Source: Actinomadura kijaniata NBRC 14229 (GTDB taxonomy: Bacteria; Actinomycetota; Actinomycetes; Streptosporangiales; Streptosporangiaceae). From it: 55,184 nucleotides of DNA. The translations under genes and the position numbers were made by a program. The stretch covers positions 1-55,184 of the forward strand of contig NZ_BCQR01000022.1 of the NCBI RefSeq assembly GCF_001552175.1, in the 5' to 3' direction. Positions within the stretch are counted from its first letter, which is position 1. Each line of letters starts with the position of its first letter. The notes under the pieces were generated by a model that had not been told where the DNA came from, searched no databases, and saw nothing but the letters and a program-made list of their open reading frames with translations. Positions 39,890-48,365 of the stretch are shown here, one piece after another.

Positions 39890-40938
39890 GAGGGCAGGCG
39901 CTCGGCGCGGCCGGTGGTGACCCTCGTCCCGGTGACGACGTGGACGCGGTCGCCGATCATGACCACGACCCGGTTCCCGGGCACCTGGAAGACGGTGGGC
40001 GCGTCGGGGTCGCTCGGCGGCAGCGGCACCTCGCGAGTGATCGTCCTGGATGCCGGCGCGTACCAGACGACACGGTTCCGCCTGCCGTTGCGCACCAGCG
40101 CGACGATGTGGGTGCCGTCCTTGTCGAACATGGCGCCGCGCAGCTTCCCGTCACCGCCTCCCAGGGAGATCGGGCTGACGCGGCCCGTCGCGGTGTCGAG
40201 CGTGTGCAGACCGGGCTCCAGGTACTCGCCCATGGTCTCGAAGACCAGTTCGCGGCCGTTCGGCGCCCACCGCAGGGAGCTGGCCAGGGCGCGGGGCGGA
40301 AGGCGGGTGACGCGGTGCTCGCCGGTGGCGGGGTCGACGACCGTGACGGTCCCCCTGCCGGAGGGGTCGCACTCCCTGCCCGCGTACGCGATCCGGCGCG
40401 CCCCCGGGGAGACGGCCAGTTGCTCCGGTCCCTCCCCCATCCGCCGGCGCAGCTCGGCGCCGCGCAGCTCGGTCGGCGCCCCGCTCGGGCGGCCGTCCGC
40501 TCCGAGGGTGAGCCGGTGGAACCGGACGCGGCAGGTCCGGGGGTCGGCGGTGGTGAGGACGAACGTCCGGTGGTCCCCCGAGTCGGCGGAGTCGCGGAAA
40601 CCGCCCGACCCGGCGGGGGCGGGGACCGTCGCGACCTGCCGGCCGGTGTCGGCCTTGCGCACCGTCACCGACGCCCCGCCCGGGGGCCACGCCCCTTCGA
40701 GGACGTAGTCGACGCCCGTGTAGGCCGCCAGGGAGAGACCGGGGTGCCGCGACCACGGCGCGGCGACGAGGAGGGCCACGACGGTCACGGCGACCGCCGC
40801 GGCCAGGCCACCGAGCGGCACCAGGCGCGGGCGGCGCGGCGGGGGCGCGGCGGGCAGCGGCCGCAGGTCCTCGTCGCGGACGGTGGCGGCGGCGTCGCGC
40901 AGGGCGGATCGCAGCAGTTCGTCGGAGAGCCCGGTCAT
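39886..40938 (-). CDS. Membrane-anchored TolB/WD40-like protein, putative sigma-factor partner
   Basis: The protein has 350 residues from ATG 40938, overlapping the sigma-factor stop (ATGA). The first 38 residues are cytosolic (LLRSALRDAAATVRDEDLRP). One membrane segment follows (about 40-62, GGLAAAVAVTVVALLVAAPW). The outer part of about 280 residues has propeller-like blades: PGARRIAYAGRECDPSGRG, SLRWAPNGRELVFETMG, MFDKDGTHIVALVRNGRR. SigE-family sigma genes in actinomycetes often precede such proteins, which may act as anti-sigma factors. No zinc-binding anti-sigma motif is seen. Confidence 0.75.
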   Translation of the reverse strand: MTGLSDELLRSALRDAAATVRDEDLRPLPAAPPPRRPRLVPLGGLAAAVAVTVVALLVAAPWSRHPGLSLAAYTGVDYVLEGAWPPGGASVTVRKADTGRQVATVPAPAGSGGFRDSADSGDHRTFVLTTADPRTCRVRFHRLTLGADGRPSGAPTELRGAELRRRMGEGPEQLAVSPGARRIAYAGRECDPSGRGTVTVVDPATGEHRVTRLPPRALASSLRWAPNGRELVFETMGEYLEPGLHTLDTATGRVSPISLGGGDGKLRGAMFDKDGTHIVALVRNGRRNRVVWYAPASRTITREVPLPPSDPDAPTVFQVPGNRVVVMIGDRVHVVTGTRVTTGRAERLPS

Positions 40939-41486
40939 CGCTCCTCCTCGTACCGGTCGCGGAGCGCGTCCAGGCCCCGGGAGATGGTGGACTTGACGGT
41001 GCCGGGCCGCACGCCCATGGCCGCGGCGATCTCGGCCTCGGAAAGGTCGAGGTAGTAGCGCAGGACGATCGCCTCCCGCTGCCGGGCGGGCAGCCGGGTC
41101 AGGGCCTGGAGCACCCGCCGGCGGTCGTCGGCGACCAGCGCGTCGTTCTCCGCCGACCACACCGGCTGCGGGGCCTGGAACAGCCGGTGCGCCAGGGACC
41201 GGCAGGCGTTCAGCACGGCGGCGCGGGTGTAGGCGAGCAGCTCCGGCGGCGTCGCGGGCAGGCCGCCCCCTCTGCCGCGTCCGCGGCGCTGCTGGAGGCG
41301 GGCGTACACGTCCTGGACGACGTCCTCCGCGGTGCCCTGGTCGCCCACCAGCAGCAGCGCGAGCCGCACCAGCGCCCCGTGGTGGGCCTGGAACAACCCC
41401 GCCAGTCCGCCGTCGGCCTTCTCGGGTTCCGGTGGTGCCTCCGCGTCCCCGCCGGGATCCTCCGTGCCGCCGCGGGCGGCGCCCAT
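40935..41486 (-). CDS. SigE-family ECF sigma factor
   Basis: ATG 41486 is chosen because AAGGA lies six bases upstream; ATG 41510 adds eight residues. The 183-residue protein has a Pro/Glu/Gly-rich start, region 2 (LFQAHHGALVRLALLLVGDQ, GTAEDVVQDVYARL) and region 4 (RLPARQREAIVLRYYLDLSE, AEIAAAMGVRPGTVKSTISR). The VGDQGTAEDVVQDVY form is typical of the actinobacterial SigE (ECF SigE-like) group. It is coupled to the membrane-anchored propeller gene downstream. Confidence 0.9.
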   Translation of the reverse strand: MGAARGGTEDPGGDAEAPPEPEKADGGLAGLFQAHHGALVRLALLLVGDQGTAEDVVQDVYARLQQRRGRGRGGGLPATPPELLAYTRAAVLNACRSLAHRLFQAPQPVWSAENDALVADDRRRVLQALTRLPARQREAIVLRYYLDLSEAEIAAAMGVRPGTVKSTISRGLDALRDRYEEER

Positions 41487-41557
41487 GGCCGGTCCTTGAT
41501 ACGACCTCATGCTCTGAGAACCAACGAACGCGCGGAAGGTTGCTTCCTCCCGCCGTC

Positions 41558-42793
41558 CTACCCGTCCCGCTCGTCGAGGCGCTCGGAGGCGTACCAGAGC
41601 ATCTCGCGCATGTGGTCGGTGGTCTCGGGGTCGTTCCGGATGCGGTCCAGGGCCTCGCGGCAGCGGGCGTCCCGGTGCAGGGCCAGGCCCTGCACCGCCT
41701 CGTAGGCGGCGTGGAGGTACGGGTCGTCCAGGTGGGCGGCCAGGACGTCGAGGAGCCGCGGGTCGTCCAGGTCGCCGCGGACGATCGTCACCAGGGCGGC
41801 CCGGCGGACGTCGCCGTCGGGGTCGTCGGCCAGGGCGGTCACGGCGCGCCGGACGTGCGGGCGGGGTTCGTTCCGGAGGGTGACCGAGGCGGCCACGTGG
41901 CAGCGGACCCCGGGGTCGGGGTGGTCGGCGTGGCGCAGGATCTCGGTGTTCGCCTCGGCGCCGTCCGAGAACTCGGCGAACGCCGCGACCAGCGAGCCGA
42001 GCGCGAGAGGGTCGCGTTCCGCGCGGCAGCGCCGCCGGGCCAGCTCGCGGGCCTCCTCGGCATGCGGCCACCCGTCCTCGGGATAGATCTCAAGGCTCAG
42101 CATGCGCAGGGTGTCGGCGGCGAGGCGGCGGCGGTCCACCGACGGGTCCTCGGCCAGCGCGGCGAGGCGGCGCAGCGTCTGGTGATCGTGGCGTGCGCTG
42201 AGCGTGGCGGTCGACTCGTACCAGTCGCTGGATCCGGGGCGGGCGTGGAACAGGGCGCGGTCCACCAGTTCGTCGAACGGCACCGGCACGCCGAGCAGCC
42301 GTTCGAGGAAGGTGACGATGCCCCGGTGCCCGGTGCACGCCTCGGCGCCGCGACCGTCGGCGGTGGTCACGCGGACGCGGACGGACGTCGCCTCGCCGTA
42401 CTCGTCGAGGACGTCGGAGCGTTCGGCGGTGGCCGTTCCGTCGTCGCCGAGACGGCGGCGCAACTCGGTCTCGACATCGACGGTGAACCAGCGGCGGGCG
42501 ACGGGCAGGACGCGGCGTTCCCAGCCGGGCTCGCTCGCCGGGGTGAGCAACGACCGGAACATCTCGCAGTCGCCGCGGTCGGCCGCCCAGGTCAGCGCGT
42601 CGGTGCCGTCCGCCCAGGGGCGGGAGGGGTCGGCTCCCAGCTCGACCAGGGCCTCGGCCGTGGCCCCGTCCCCGGCGAGCAGGGCGGCGCGCAGCAGCGC
42701 GGCGCCCTCGTCGCCGGAGAGATCCTCGGCGGGCAGCCGCCACAGGGCCGCGACGTCCCCGGTGCGCGCCGCCGTCGTGAACGCCTCGTCCAT
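41558..42793 (-). CDS. Ankyrin-like plus HEAT-repeat protein
   Basis: The protein has 411 residues from ATG 42793. The N-terminal 80 residues look like ankyrin repeats (LLRAALLAGDGATAEALVEL, DALTWAADRGDCEMFRSLL). The middle includes a domain with GRGAEACTGHRGIVTFLERL resembling ankyrin-associated proteins. The last 200 residues are HEAT-like helical pairs: ADHPDPGVRCHVAASVTLR, DDPDGDVRRAALVTIVRGDL, YEAVQGLALHRDARCREALD. Both repeat types bind proteins. The start codon lies inside the inverted repeat 42790-42815 that also covers the promoter of the divergent hydrolase gene. Confidence 0.8.
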   Translation of the reverse strand: MDEAFTTAARTGDVAALWRLPAEDLSGDEGAALLRAALLAGDGATAEALVELGADPSRPWADGTDALTWAADRGDCEMFRSLLTPASEPGWERRVLPVARRWFTVDVETELRRRLGDDGTATAERSDVLDEYGEATSVRVRVTTADGRGAEACTGHRGIVTFLERLLGVPVPFDELVDRALFHARPGSSDWYESTATLSARHDHQTLRRLAALAEDPSVDRRRLAADTLRMLSLEIYPEDGWPHAEEARELARRRCRAERDPLALGSLVAAFAEFSDGAEANTEILRHADHPDPGVRCHVAASVTLRNEPRPHVRRAVTALADDPDGDVRRAALVTIVRGDLDDPRLLDVLAAHLDDPYLHAAYEAVQGLALHRDARCREALDRIRNDPETTDHMREMLWYASERLDERDG

Positions 42794-42820
42794 GACCCCA
42801 TTGTGGGGGTCATGGATAAT
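42790..42820 (+). promoter_or_regulatory. Promoter with overlapping dyad for the hydrolase gene
   Basis: A -35-like ATGACC (42792-42797), 17-base spacer and -10 GATAAT (42815-42820) are followed six bases later by ATG 42827, giving a probable leaderless transcript. CCATGACCCC (42790-42799) and GGGGTCATGG (42806-42815) form an exact 10-bp inverted repeat covering the -35 and spacer, and including the start codon of the divergent ankyrin/HEAT gene. Confidence 0.6.
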
Positions 42821-42826
42821 GTGATC

Positions 42827-43693
42827 ATGATGTTCGTGACCGACCCGGAACGGCTCGGGACGACGCGGCTCCCGGACGGGCGGGCCCTCGCCTGGGCCGA
42901 GTGGGGGCCGCGTGACGGGTTCCCGGTGGTGTTCTGCCCGGGGGCCGGGTGGAGCCGGTGGCTGGGTTTCGGGCCGGACGCGGTCCACGAGCTGGGCGTC
43001 CGGCTGGTCTCGGTGGACCGGCCGGGGCTCGGCGGGTCCGACCCCTCGCCGGGGCGGACGCTGCCGGACTGGGCCGAGGACGTGCGGGCGCTCGGGCTGG
43101 ACCGGCCCGCGGTCGTGGGGTTCTCGCAGGGCGCGCCGTTCGCGCTGGCGTGCGCGGCGGCGGGGGTCGCGTCGGCGGTGGCGGTCGTGTCGGGCGGGGA
43201 CGAGCTGGCGCATCCGGCGTTCGCGGACGCGCTCGTGCCCGACGTGCGGCGGCTGGTGGACCTCGTCGCGGCCGACCCGGCGGGCGCGGAGGCGGACTTC
43301 GCGGCGTTCGGGAACGCCGGCTCGATGTTCCGGATGAGCGTCGACGGCGGCCCCGACGTGGACCGGGAGATCTACCTGCGGCCCGAGTTCGAGAAGGCGT
43401 TCCGGCGGGCGCTGGAGGAGGGCTTCGCGCGGGGCGGGGCGGGCTACGCGCGCGACACCGTGCTGCACATGGCGCGGTGGCCGTTCCGGGTGGAGGACGT
43501 CGCGGTGCCGGTGGACCTCTGGTACGGCGGGCGGGACGCGAACCCGACCCACTCCCCCGACCTCGGCGCGACGCTGGAGCGGCGGCTGCCCGACGCCCGC
43601 CGCCACCTGCTTCCGGAGGCGGGCGGCGGGCTGCTGTGGACGCACGCCGGGGACGTCCTGCGGGAGCTCACCAGTCGCGCCAGGCGTCGGTGA
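42827..43693 (+). CDS. Alpha/beta hydrolase
   Basis: ATG 42827 is preferred because GATAAT ends six bases upstream (leaderless); ATG 42812 and 42830 are in frame. The protein has about 288 residues. The fold is visible as LPDGRALAWAEWGP, VVFCPGAGWSRW (oxyanion region), DRPGLGGSDPSPGRTL, the nucleophile elbow GFSQGAPFALAC with Ser, and DLWYGGRDANPTHSPD with the acid. The catalytic His should be in LLPEAGGGLLWTHAGDVL. The substrate is unknown. Its 3' end overlaps the convergent neighbour by 26 bases. Confidence 0.85.
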   Translation: MMFVTDPERLGTTRLPDGRALAWAEWGPRDGFPVVFCPGAGWSRWLGFGPDAVHELGVRLVSVDRPGLGGSDPSPGRTLPDWAEDVRALGLDRPAVVGFSQGAPFALACAAAGVASAVAVVSGGDELAHPAFADALVPDVRRLVDLVAADPAGAEADFAAFGNAGSMFRMSVDGGPDVDREIYLRPEFEKAFRRALEEGFARGGAGYARDTVLHMARWPFRVEDVAVPVDLWYGGRDANPTHSPDLGATLERRLPDARRHLLPEAGGGLLWTHAGDVLRELTSRARRR

Positions 43694-44063
43694 TCTCGGC
43701 GGCGTCGATGCCGCGCCGGGCGGCCAGCGCCTCGACGTCGATCCCCCACTCGACGAGCGTCTCCACGATGTACTCGCACAGCTGCTCGCGTTCGATCGTC
43801 TCGAAGGCGCCGTGCCTGCCGTCGATCTCGTTGAGGTCGAGCACGACCCGCTCGACCTCGGCGAAGACCTCGGCGTCGGAGGGGCGGCGCAGCGCGTCCA
43901 GGCGCTTCTCGAACGCCGCCAGCGCCGCGTCGGTCTCGCCGATCAGCGGGTCGGGGTAGAGCTCGGCGGAGGTGGCGTCGGCGTGGTTCAGCGTTCCGGC
44001 GGCGACCTGGCGTGCCTCGTCGGCGATCCAGTCGCGCCACAGGGTCGGGGGGCGAACGGCCAT
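43668..44063 (-). CDS. Acidic helical protein of unknown function
   Basis: The protein has 131 residues from ATG 44063; an in-frame start at 44105 would add 14 unlike residues. It begins MAVRPPTLWRDWIADEARQV and is helical and acidic throughout (AALAAFEKRLDALRRPSDAE, VFAEVERVVLDLNEIDG), with YIVETLVEWGIDVEALAARR near the end. The regular Leu/Val pattern suggests a bundle rather than a DNA-binding fold. No family was recognised. The last 26 bases overlap the end of the convergent hydrolase gene. Confidence 0.65.
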   Translation of the reverse strand: MAVRPPTLWRDWIADEARQVAAGTLNHADATSAELYPDPLIGETDAALAAFEKRLDALRRPSDAEVFAEVERVVLDLNEIDGRHGAFETIEREQLCEYIVETLVEWGIDVEALAARRGIDAAEITDAWRDW

Positions 44064-44097
44064 GGCTCGGCACCGTAGCCCCCGGGTCCGACAGTTC

Positions 44098-44475
44098 TCA
44101 GGCACGGCCGGTGTGGGTGATCTGGTCGACGCGCCGGATCCGGCCGTCCTCGGCCAGGTCGCCGAACATCAGGACGTGGATCTCCAGCGTCCCGCCCTTC
44201 CTGGTCGTGGGCCGCGTCGTGTAGCGGGCGGCGAAGCGCGGGCCGTCCAGCAGCAACTCGTGGATCTCGGTCTCGACGTCGAGGGTGTTGCGGCGGGCGG
44301 GCCGGGCGTGGTCGAGCATCCGCCGCCGGTCCATCGGGACCCCGTAGTTGCGGAAGACGAAGTCCGGCGCGAAGTAGCGGTCCAGGATCGCCTCGGGGTC
44401 CTCGTCGGTGAGGCCCATCTCGCGCGGGTAGTCCCGGATGAACGCGGTGAGGAGGCGTTCGCCGGTCACTGTCAT
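44098..44475 (-). CDS. SnoaL-like protein
   Basis: The protein has 125 residues from ATG 44475, preceded by AAAGGGG. The fold is recognised by LLTAFIRDYPREMG, ILDRYFAPDFVFRNYGVPMD, RRMLDHARPARR and a strand series with FAARYTTRPTTRKGGTLEIH and VLMFGDLAEDGRI. The D(F/Y)xFRNYG pattern is common in SnoaL-like isomerase/hydrolase relatives. It is divergent from the NarL-type kinase at 44703, with the leaderless kinase promoter in between. Confidence 0.72.
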   Translation of the reverse strand: MTVTGERLLTAFIRDYPREMGLTDEDPEAILDRYFAPDFVFRNYGVPMDRRRMLDHARPARRNTLDVETEIHELLLDGPRFAARYTTRPTTRKGGTLEIHVLMFGDLAEDGRIRRVDQITHTGRA

Positions 44476-44690
44476 GTCGGCCCCTTTCCCGGAGGGGGCG
44501 CCGCCGCGTTCGCCGCGCGGCCGGCGCCGGTGAGCGTTCACCCCGATCGTGTCCGGCGCGCGGGCCGTTTCTCGTCGGCGCGAAGGCCGCACTTCGGGTA
44601 CCGCGCCCGAGGGAGGGGCCCGGGACGTACTTCGCGCGCAGTACGCGTGGTTCGTCCGTGAAGCGGACTCGCCGGGCGATCAAGCCTGGT

Positions 44691-44702
44691 TAGGGTGCGT
44701 TC
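44691..44702 (+). promoter_or_regulatory. Likely leaderless promoter of the second kinase gene
   Basis: TAGGGT (44691-44696) lies six bases before ATG 44703 and fits the -10 consensus TANNNT. No clear -35 box or ribosome site was found. Confidence 0.45.
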
Positions 44703-45782
44703 ATGGGATCTGTCAGGGCCGTACTCGTCGACTGGGTGCCGGCCGTCGGGACGGCGGCGATGCTGCTGGGGGCCGGGCTGGCGACGGGGGGCGGCGCGTG
44801 GGGCGCGGCGCCGCTGGCGACGGCCGGGCTGGCGCTGGGGCTGCGGCGGCGGTGGCCGCTGGCCACGCTGCTCGTCGTCGCGGTGTCCACGCTGGCCTAC
44901 CACGCGGCCGGGGCGCAGGTCCCGCCGGCGGCGTTCCTGATCGCGGTGTTCGCGGCGACGCGGGCGGGACTGCGCGTCGCGGCGGCCGTGGTGACGCCGT
45001 CGCTGCTGGCGGGGGTGCTGCTCGTCTGGACGCCGCTGTCCGTGGCCGAGGTCGCGAACGCGCTGCTCGGCCTGGGCTGGGTCGTGGCGGCCGGGGTGGC
45101 GGGCGAGGCGCTGCGGCAGGCCGAGGGGCGGGCGCGCGAGGCCGAGCGCACCCGCGAGGAGGCCGCGCTGCGCCGCGCCAGCGAGGAGCGCCTGCACATC
45201 GCGCGGGAGCTGCACGACTCCCTCACCCACCAGATCTCCGTCATCAAGGTGCAGGCCGGGGTCGCCGTCCACCTGGCGCGCAAGCGCGGGGAGGAGCCGC
45301 CCGAGGCGCTGCTGGCCATCGAGAACGCCGGGCGCGAGGCCGCCCGCGAGCTGCGTGCCACGCTGGCGGCGCTGCGCGGGTCCGAGGAGCCCGCGCACGG
45401 CCTGGACGCCCTTCCCGGCCTGCTGGAAAGCGCCCGCGCGGCGGGGGTCGGCGCGACGCTGACGGTGCCCGACCGGCTGCCGGACCTGCCCGACGCGGTG
45501 GGCCGGGCCGCCTACCGGATCGTTCAGGAGTCGCTCACCAACGTGGCCCGGCACGCCGGCGCCGCGACCGCCTCGGTCCGGATCGAGCACGGCCCCGGAC
45601 GGCTCACCGTCCACGTGGAGGACGACGGCCGGCCCGGGTCCGGCGGCCCGTCCGGGTCCGGCGTCGGGCTGGTCGGGATGCGGGAGCGCGTCACCGCCCT
45701 CGGCGGCACCCTGGACGCGGGCCCCCGCCACGGCGGCGGGTTCGCCGTGCGCGCCGAGCTGCCGGTGGAGCGCACCCCGTGA
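44703..45782 (+). CDS. NarL-type sensor histidine kinase (HisKA_3)
   Basis: The protein has 359 residues from ATG 44703. The N-terminal 150 residues hold about four membrane segments without an outer loop. Then come a coiled segment (AEGRAREAERTREEAALRRA), the DHp helix ERLHIARELHDSLTHQIS with its phospho-His (about 170), ELRATLAALRGSEE, the N-box YRIVQESLTNVARHAG, G1 VEDDGRPG and G2 GVGLVGMRERV. It closely resembles the kinase at 24498. The stop overlaps the regulator start (GTGA). Confidence 0.92.
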   Translation: MGSVRAVLVDWVPAVGTAAMLLGAGLATGGGAWGAAPLATAGLALGLRRRWPLATLLVVAVSTLAYHAAGAQVPPAAFLIAVFAATRAGLRVAAAVVTPSLLAGVLLVWTPLSVAEVANALLGLGWVVAAGVAGEALRQAEGRAREAERTREEAALRRASEERLHIARELHDSLTHQISVIKVQAGVAVHLARKRGEEPPEALLAIENAGREAARELRATLAALRGSEEPAHGLDALPGLLESARAAGVGATLTVPDRLPDLPDAVGRAAYRIVQESLTNVARHAGAATASVRIEHGPGRLTVHVEDDGRPGSGGPSGSGVGLVGMRERVTALGGTLDAGPRHGGGFAVRAELPVERTP

Positions 45783-46438
45783 TCCGGGTGCTGCTGGTGG
45801 ACGACCAGGCGCTGATCCGGGGCGGGTTCCGGGCGCTGCTGGACGCCGAGGACGACATCGCGGTGGTGGGCGAGGCCGCCGACGGGCGGGAGGGCGTGGC
45901 GCTGGCGCGGGCGCACCTGCCCGACGTCGCGCTGGTGGACGTGCAGATGCCGGAGATGGACGGGATCGAGGCGACCCGGCGGATCGCCGCCGACCCCGGG
46001 CTGGCCGGCGTCCACGTGGTGATCCTGACGAACTACGGCTTCGACGAGTACGTGTTCGACGCGCTGCGGGCGGGCGCGACGGGGTTCCTGGTGAAGGACG
46101 TCGAGCCCGCCGACCTGCTGCACGCGGTGCGGGTCGCGGCGCGCGGCGACGCCCTGCTGGCCCCGGCGATCACCCGGCGGCTGATCGCGTCGTTCACGGC
46201 GCACCCGCCGCGCCCCGGGCCGGTCGCGGACGGGGCGGAGCTGACCGGCCGGGAACGCGAGGTCGTCGCGCTGGTCGCGCGGGGCCTGTCCAACAACGAG
46301 ATCGCCGACCGGCTGGTGATCAGCCCGCTGACCGCCAAGACCCATGTCAGCCGGGCGCTGGCCAAGCTCGGGCTGCGCGACCGCGTCCAGCTCGTGGTGT
46401 TCGCCTACGAGACGGGGCTGGTAGCGCCGGGCGGCTGA
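45779..46438 (+). CDS. NarL-type response regulator
   Basis: The protein has 219 residues from GTG 45779, overlapping the kinase stop. The receiver has VLLVDDQALIRGGF, phospho-Asp in ALVDVQMPEMDG, Thr in ILTNYGFDEYVF and Lys in FLVKDVEPA. The LuxR HTH has LTGREREVVALVARGLSNNE and KTHVSRALAKLGLRDR. It is convergent with the secreted-protein gene at 46439 without any intervening base. Confidence 0.93.
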   Translation: MIRVLLVDDQALIRGGFRALLDAEDDIAVVGEAADGREGVALARAHLPDVALVDVQMPEMDGIEATRRIAADPGLAGVHVVILTNYGFDEYVFDALRAGATGFLVKDVEPADLLHAVRVAARGDALLAPAITRRLIASFTAHPPRPGPVADGAELTGREREVVALVARGLSNNEIADRLVISPLTAKTHVSRALAKLGLRDRVQLVVFAYETGLVAPGG

Positions 46439-47005
46439 TCACATCCCGGCGGGGTCCACCGCGAACCGCCCGAACCCGATCGGCGCGAACGGCACCGGCC
46501 CCAGGCAGTCGGCGACGTCCGGCCAGCCCCACTGCCCGCCCGCGTAGCCGATCCGGTTGGCCGAGCCGTTGCCGACGACGGTGAACGCCACCCGCGGGTC
46601 CTTGGGCACCGTCCCGACCACCGCCCTGGTGATCTTCCCGGTGACGGTCGCGTGGTCACCGGACGCCAGCAGGCAGGTGACGCGTCCGGTGAACTCCGCG
46701 CCGGTCCGGCCGTCCTTGGTGAAGTGCCAGACGCGGAAGGTGCCGGAGGACTTCACGCCGTCGGGCTTGAAGACGTTGCGGGCGTCGAACCGGAACTGGA
46801 TCCGGTCGCCGGGGTAGCCGCTCTCCGGCGGCGAGACGTACCCGGCGGTGCCGCGCACCGACTGCCGGGCCTCCCGCCCGTCCCGTCCCTGGTGCGCGGC
46901 CTGCGGGATGGCCGGTCCCGGGTCCCGCGCGAGGGCCGGGGCGGCGGCGAGCGGGACGGCGGCCAGGACCGACGCGGCACCGGCGATCAGCAGCGGGCGT
47001 TTCAT
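46439..47005 (-). CDS. Secreted protein of unknown function
   Basis: The protein has 188 residues from ATG 47005. The signal peptide is MKRPLLIAGAASVLAAVPLA followed by AAPALA and a likely cut before RDPGP. The mature part has a polar leader (HQGRDGREARQS) and a beta-rich domain: VRGTAGYVSPPESGYPGD, RIQFRFDARNVF, SGTFRVWHFTK, FTGRVTCLLASGDHATVTGK, VVGTVPKDPRVAFTVVGNG and GWPDVADCL. Two Cys may pair. The pattern recalls secreted repetitive-region proteins seen in Streptosporangiales; no enzymatic motif is visible. Confidence 0.75.
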   Translation of the reverse strand: MKRPLLIAGAASVLAAVPLAAAPALARDPGPAIPQAAHQGRDGREARQSVRGTAGYVSPPESGYPGDRIQFRFDARNVFKPDGVKSSGTFRVWHFTKDGRTGAEFTGRVTCLLASGDHATVTGKITRAVVGTVPKDPRVAFTVVGNGSANRIGYAGGQWGWPDVADCLGPVPFAPIGFGRFAVDPAGM

Positions 47006-47109
47006 GGGAGTCCGCCTCTCTTGGGGAGTGATGGGACCGACTCTGCCGCCGCCGCGCCGCCCGGCCCTCCCCCGCCGCGGTGGACCGCCTCCCCCGCGCG
47101 GGTGATCCG

Positions 47110-48279
47110 TCAGGGGGCGGCGGGCTCGGCGAGGGCGGGGGCCGGACGGCGGCGGAACGCCAGGACGGCGGTGGCCGCCGCGCCCGCCGTCAGCGCCACG
47201 CCGATCCACGGCAGGCCGCCGGGGCCCCAGGCGTTCAGGGCCAGGCCGCCGACCGCGCCGCTGAGGCCCATCGCGAGGTACTGGGCGGAGGAGTTCAGGC
47301 TGAGCAGCAGCGGGGCGGACCGCGGCGCGGTCTCGACGAGGATCCGCAGGTGGGAGGCGTACTGGAGCCAGCCGGGCAGGGCCAGCAGGGCGATCCACAC
47401 CAGCGCGCCGGGGAACGTCAGCCGCGCCACCGGGGCCAGCGCCATCAGCACCGCGAGCGCCGTCAGCGCCACCATCCGCACCCGCTGGGGTTCGAGGGCG
47501 TCGGCGAGCCGCCCGCCGACGGCGTTCCCGACGACGGTCATCACGCCGTAGACGCCCAGCGCGACCGCCAGCCTGCCCGCGTCCCCGCCGGTCGCCGGGG
47601 CCAGGACCGGCGCGAGGTAGGTGTAGACGACGAAGAACCCGCCGAACATCAGCATGATCAGCGACAGGGCGAGCACGACCTGGCCGTCGCGCAGCGGGGC
47701 CAGGCGCCGCGCCAGGCCGCCGGCGGGGGGCGTGCGCACGTCCGGCACGGCCAGCAGCACCCCGGCCAGCGCGACCGTCCCGAGCCCGGCGACCAGCCAG
47801 AGCGTGGCCCGCCAGCTCATCGCGCCGCCGATCCACGTTCCCAGCGGGACGCCGAGCGCGGTCGAGGTCGTCAGCCCGCCGACGACGGTGGCCATGGCGC
47901 GGCCCCGGCGCTCCGGCGGCGCGGTCGCGGCGGCGACGGCGGACGCGTTGGGCGTGAACGACGCCGCGCCGGCCGCCGCGATCACCCGGGAGGCCAGCAC
48001 GAGCGCGTAGGACTCGGCGAGGGCGGTGACGACGTTGCCGAGCACGAACAGCGCCATCGCGGTGACCAGCACCTGTTTGCGCGTCCACCGTCCGGTCAGC
48101 GTGGCCAGCACCGGCGACAGCACGGCGTAGGCGACCGCGAACACGGTGACGAGCTGCCCGGCGGCGGCCTCCGAGACGTTCAGGTCGCGAGCGACGGGCA
48201 CGACGAGCCCCGCCGTCACGAACGCGTCCACACCGATCGCGAACGTGCCCATGGCGAGGGTGAGCAGGGGGACTCTCAC
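47110..48279 (-). CDS. MFS transporter, 12-TM DHA1 type
   Basis: GTG 48279 is chosen (GGAGGTCCT six bases upstream), giving 389 residues; an open extension to 48315 lies in the operator region. TM1 has TLAMGTFAIGVDAFVTAGLV, motif A is TLTGRWTRKQV after TM2, and TM5 contains ALGVPLGTWIGGAMSWRATL. The family (AraJ/CmlR-like) exports drugs, sugars or amino acids. The divergent ArsR gene and the shared doubled operator indicate direct regulation by that repressor. Confidence 0.9.
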   Translation of the reverse strand: MRVPLLTLAMGTFAIGVDAFVTAGLVVPVARDLNVSEAAAGQLVTVFAVAYAVLSPVLATLTGRWTRKQVLVTAMALFVLGNVVTALAESYALVLASRVIAAAGAASFTPNASAVAAATAPPERRGRAMATVVGGLTTSTALGVPLGTWIGGAMSWRATLWLVAGLGTVALAGVLLAVPDVRTPPAGGLARRLAPLRDGQVVLALSLIMLMFGGFFVVYTYLAPVLAPATGGDAGRLAVALGVYGVMTVVGNAVGGRLADALEPQRVRMVALTALAVLMALAPVARLTFPGALVWIALLALPGWLQYASHLRILVETAPRSAPLLLSLNSSAQYLAMGLSGAVGGLALNAWGPGGLPWIGVALTAGAAATAVLAFRRRPAPALAEPAAP

Positions 48280-48298
48280 AGGACCTCCACACACAAAT

Positions 48299-48365
48299 AC
48301 TTGGACGATCGTCAAAGTTTCATGTCACTTGGATAGTTGTCAAACTTTCCAAGTGAGGGCACGAT
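48299..48365. promoter_or_regulatory. ArsR/MFS divergent promoter with two operator copies
   Basis: A 23-base element occurs twice in direct orientation (48299-48321 and 48327-48349) with 18 identical positions: ACTTGGA, seven variable bases including GT, then CAAA, S and TTTC. The second copy is also part of an exact inverted repeat, CACTTGGA (48326-48333) with TCCAAGTG (48348-48355). It covers the -35 TTGTCA (48337-48342), which is 17 bases from the -10 CACGAT (48360-48365). ATG 48372 follows six bases later, so the arsR transcript is probably leaderless. Confidence 0.65.
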
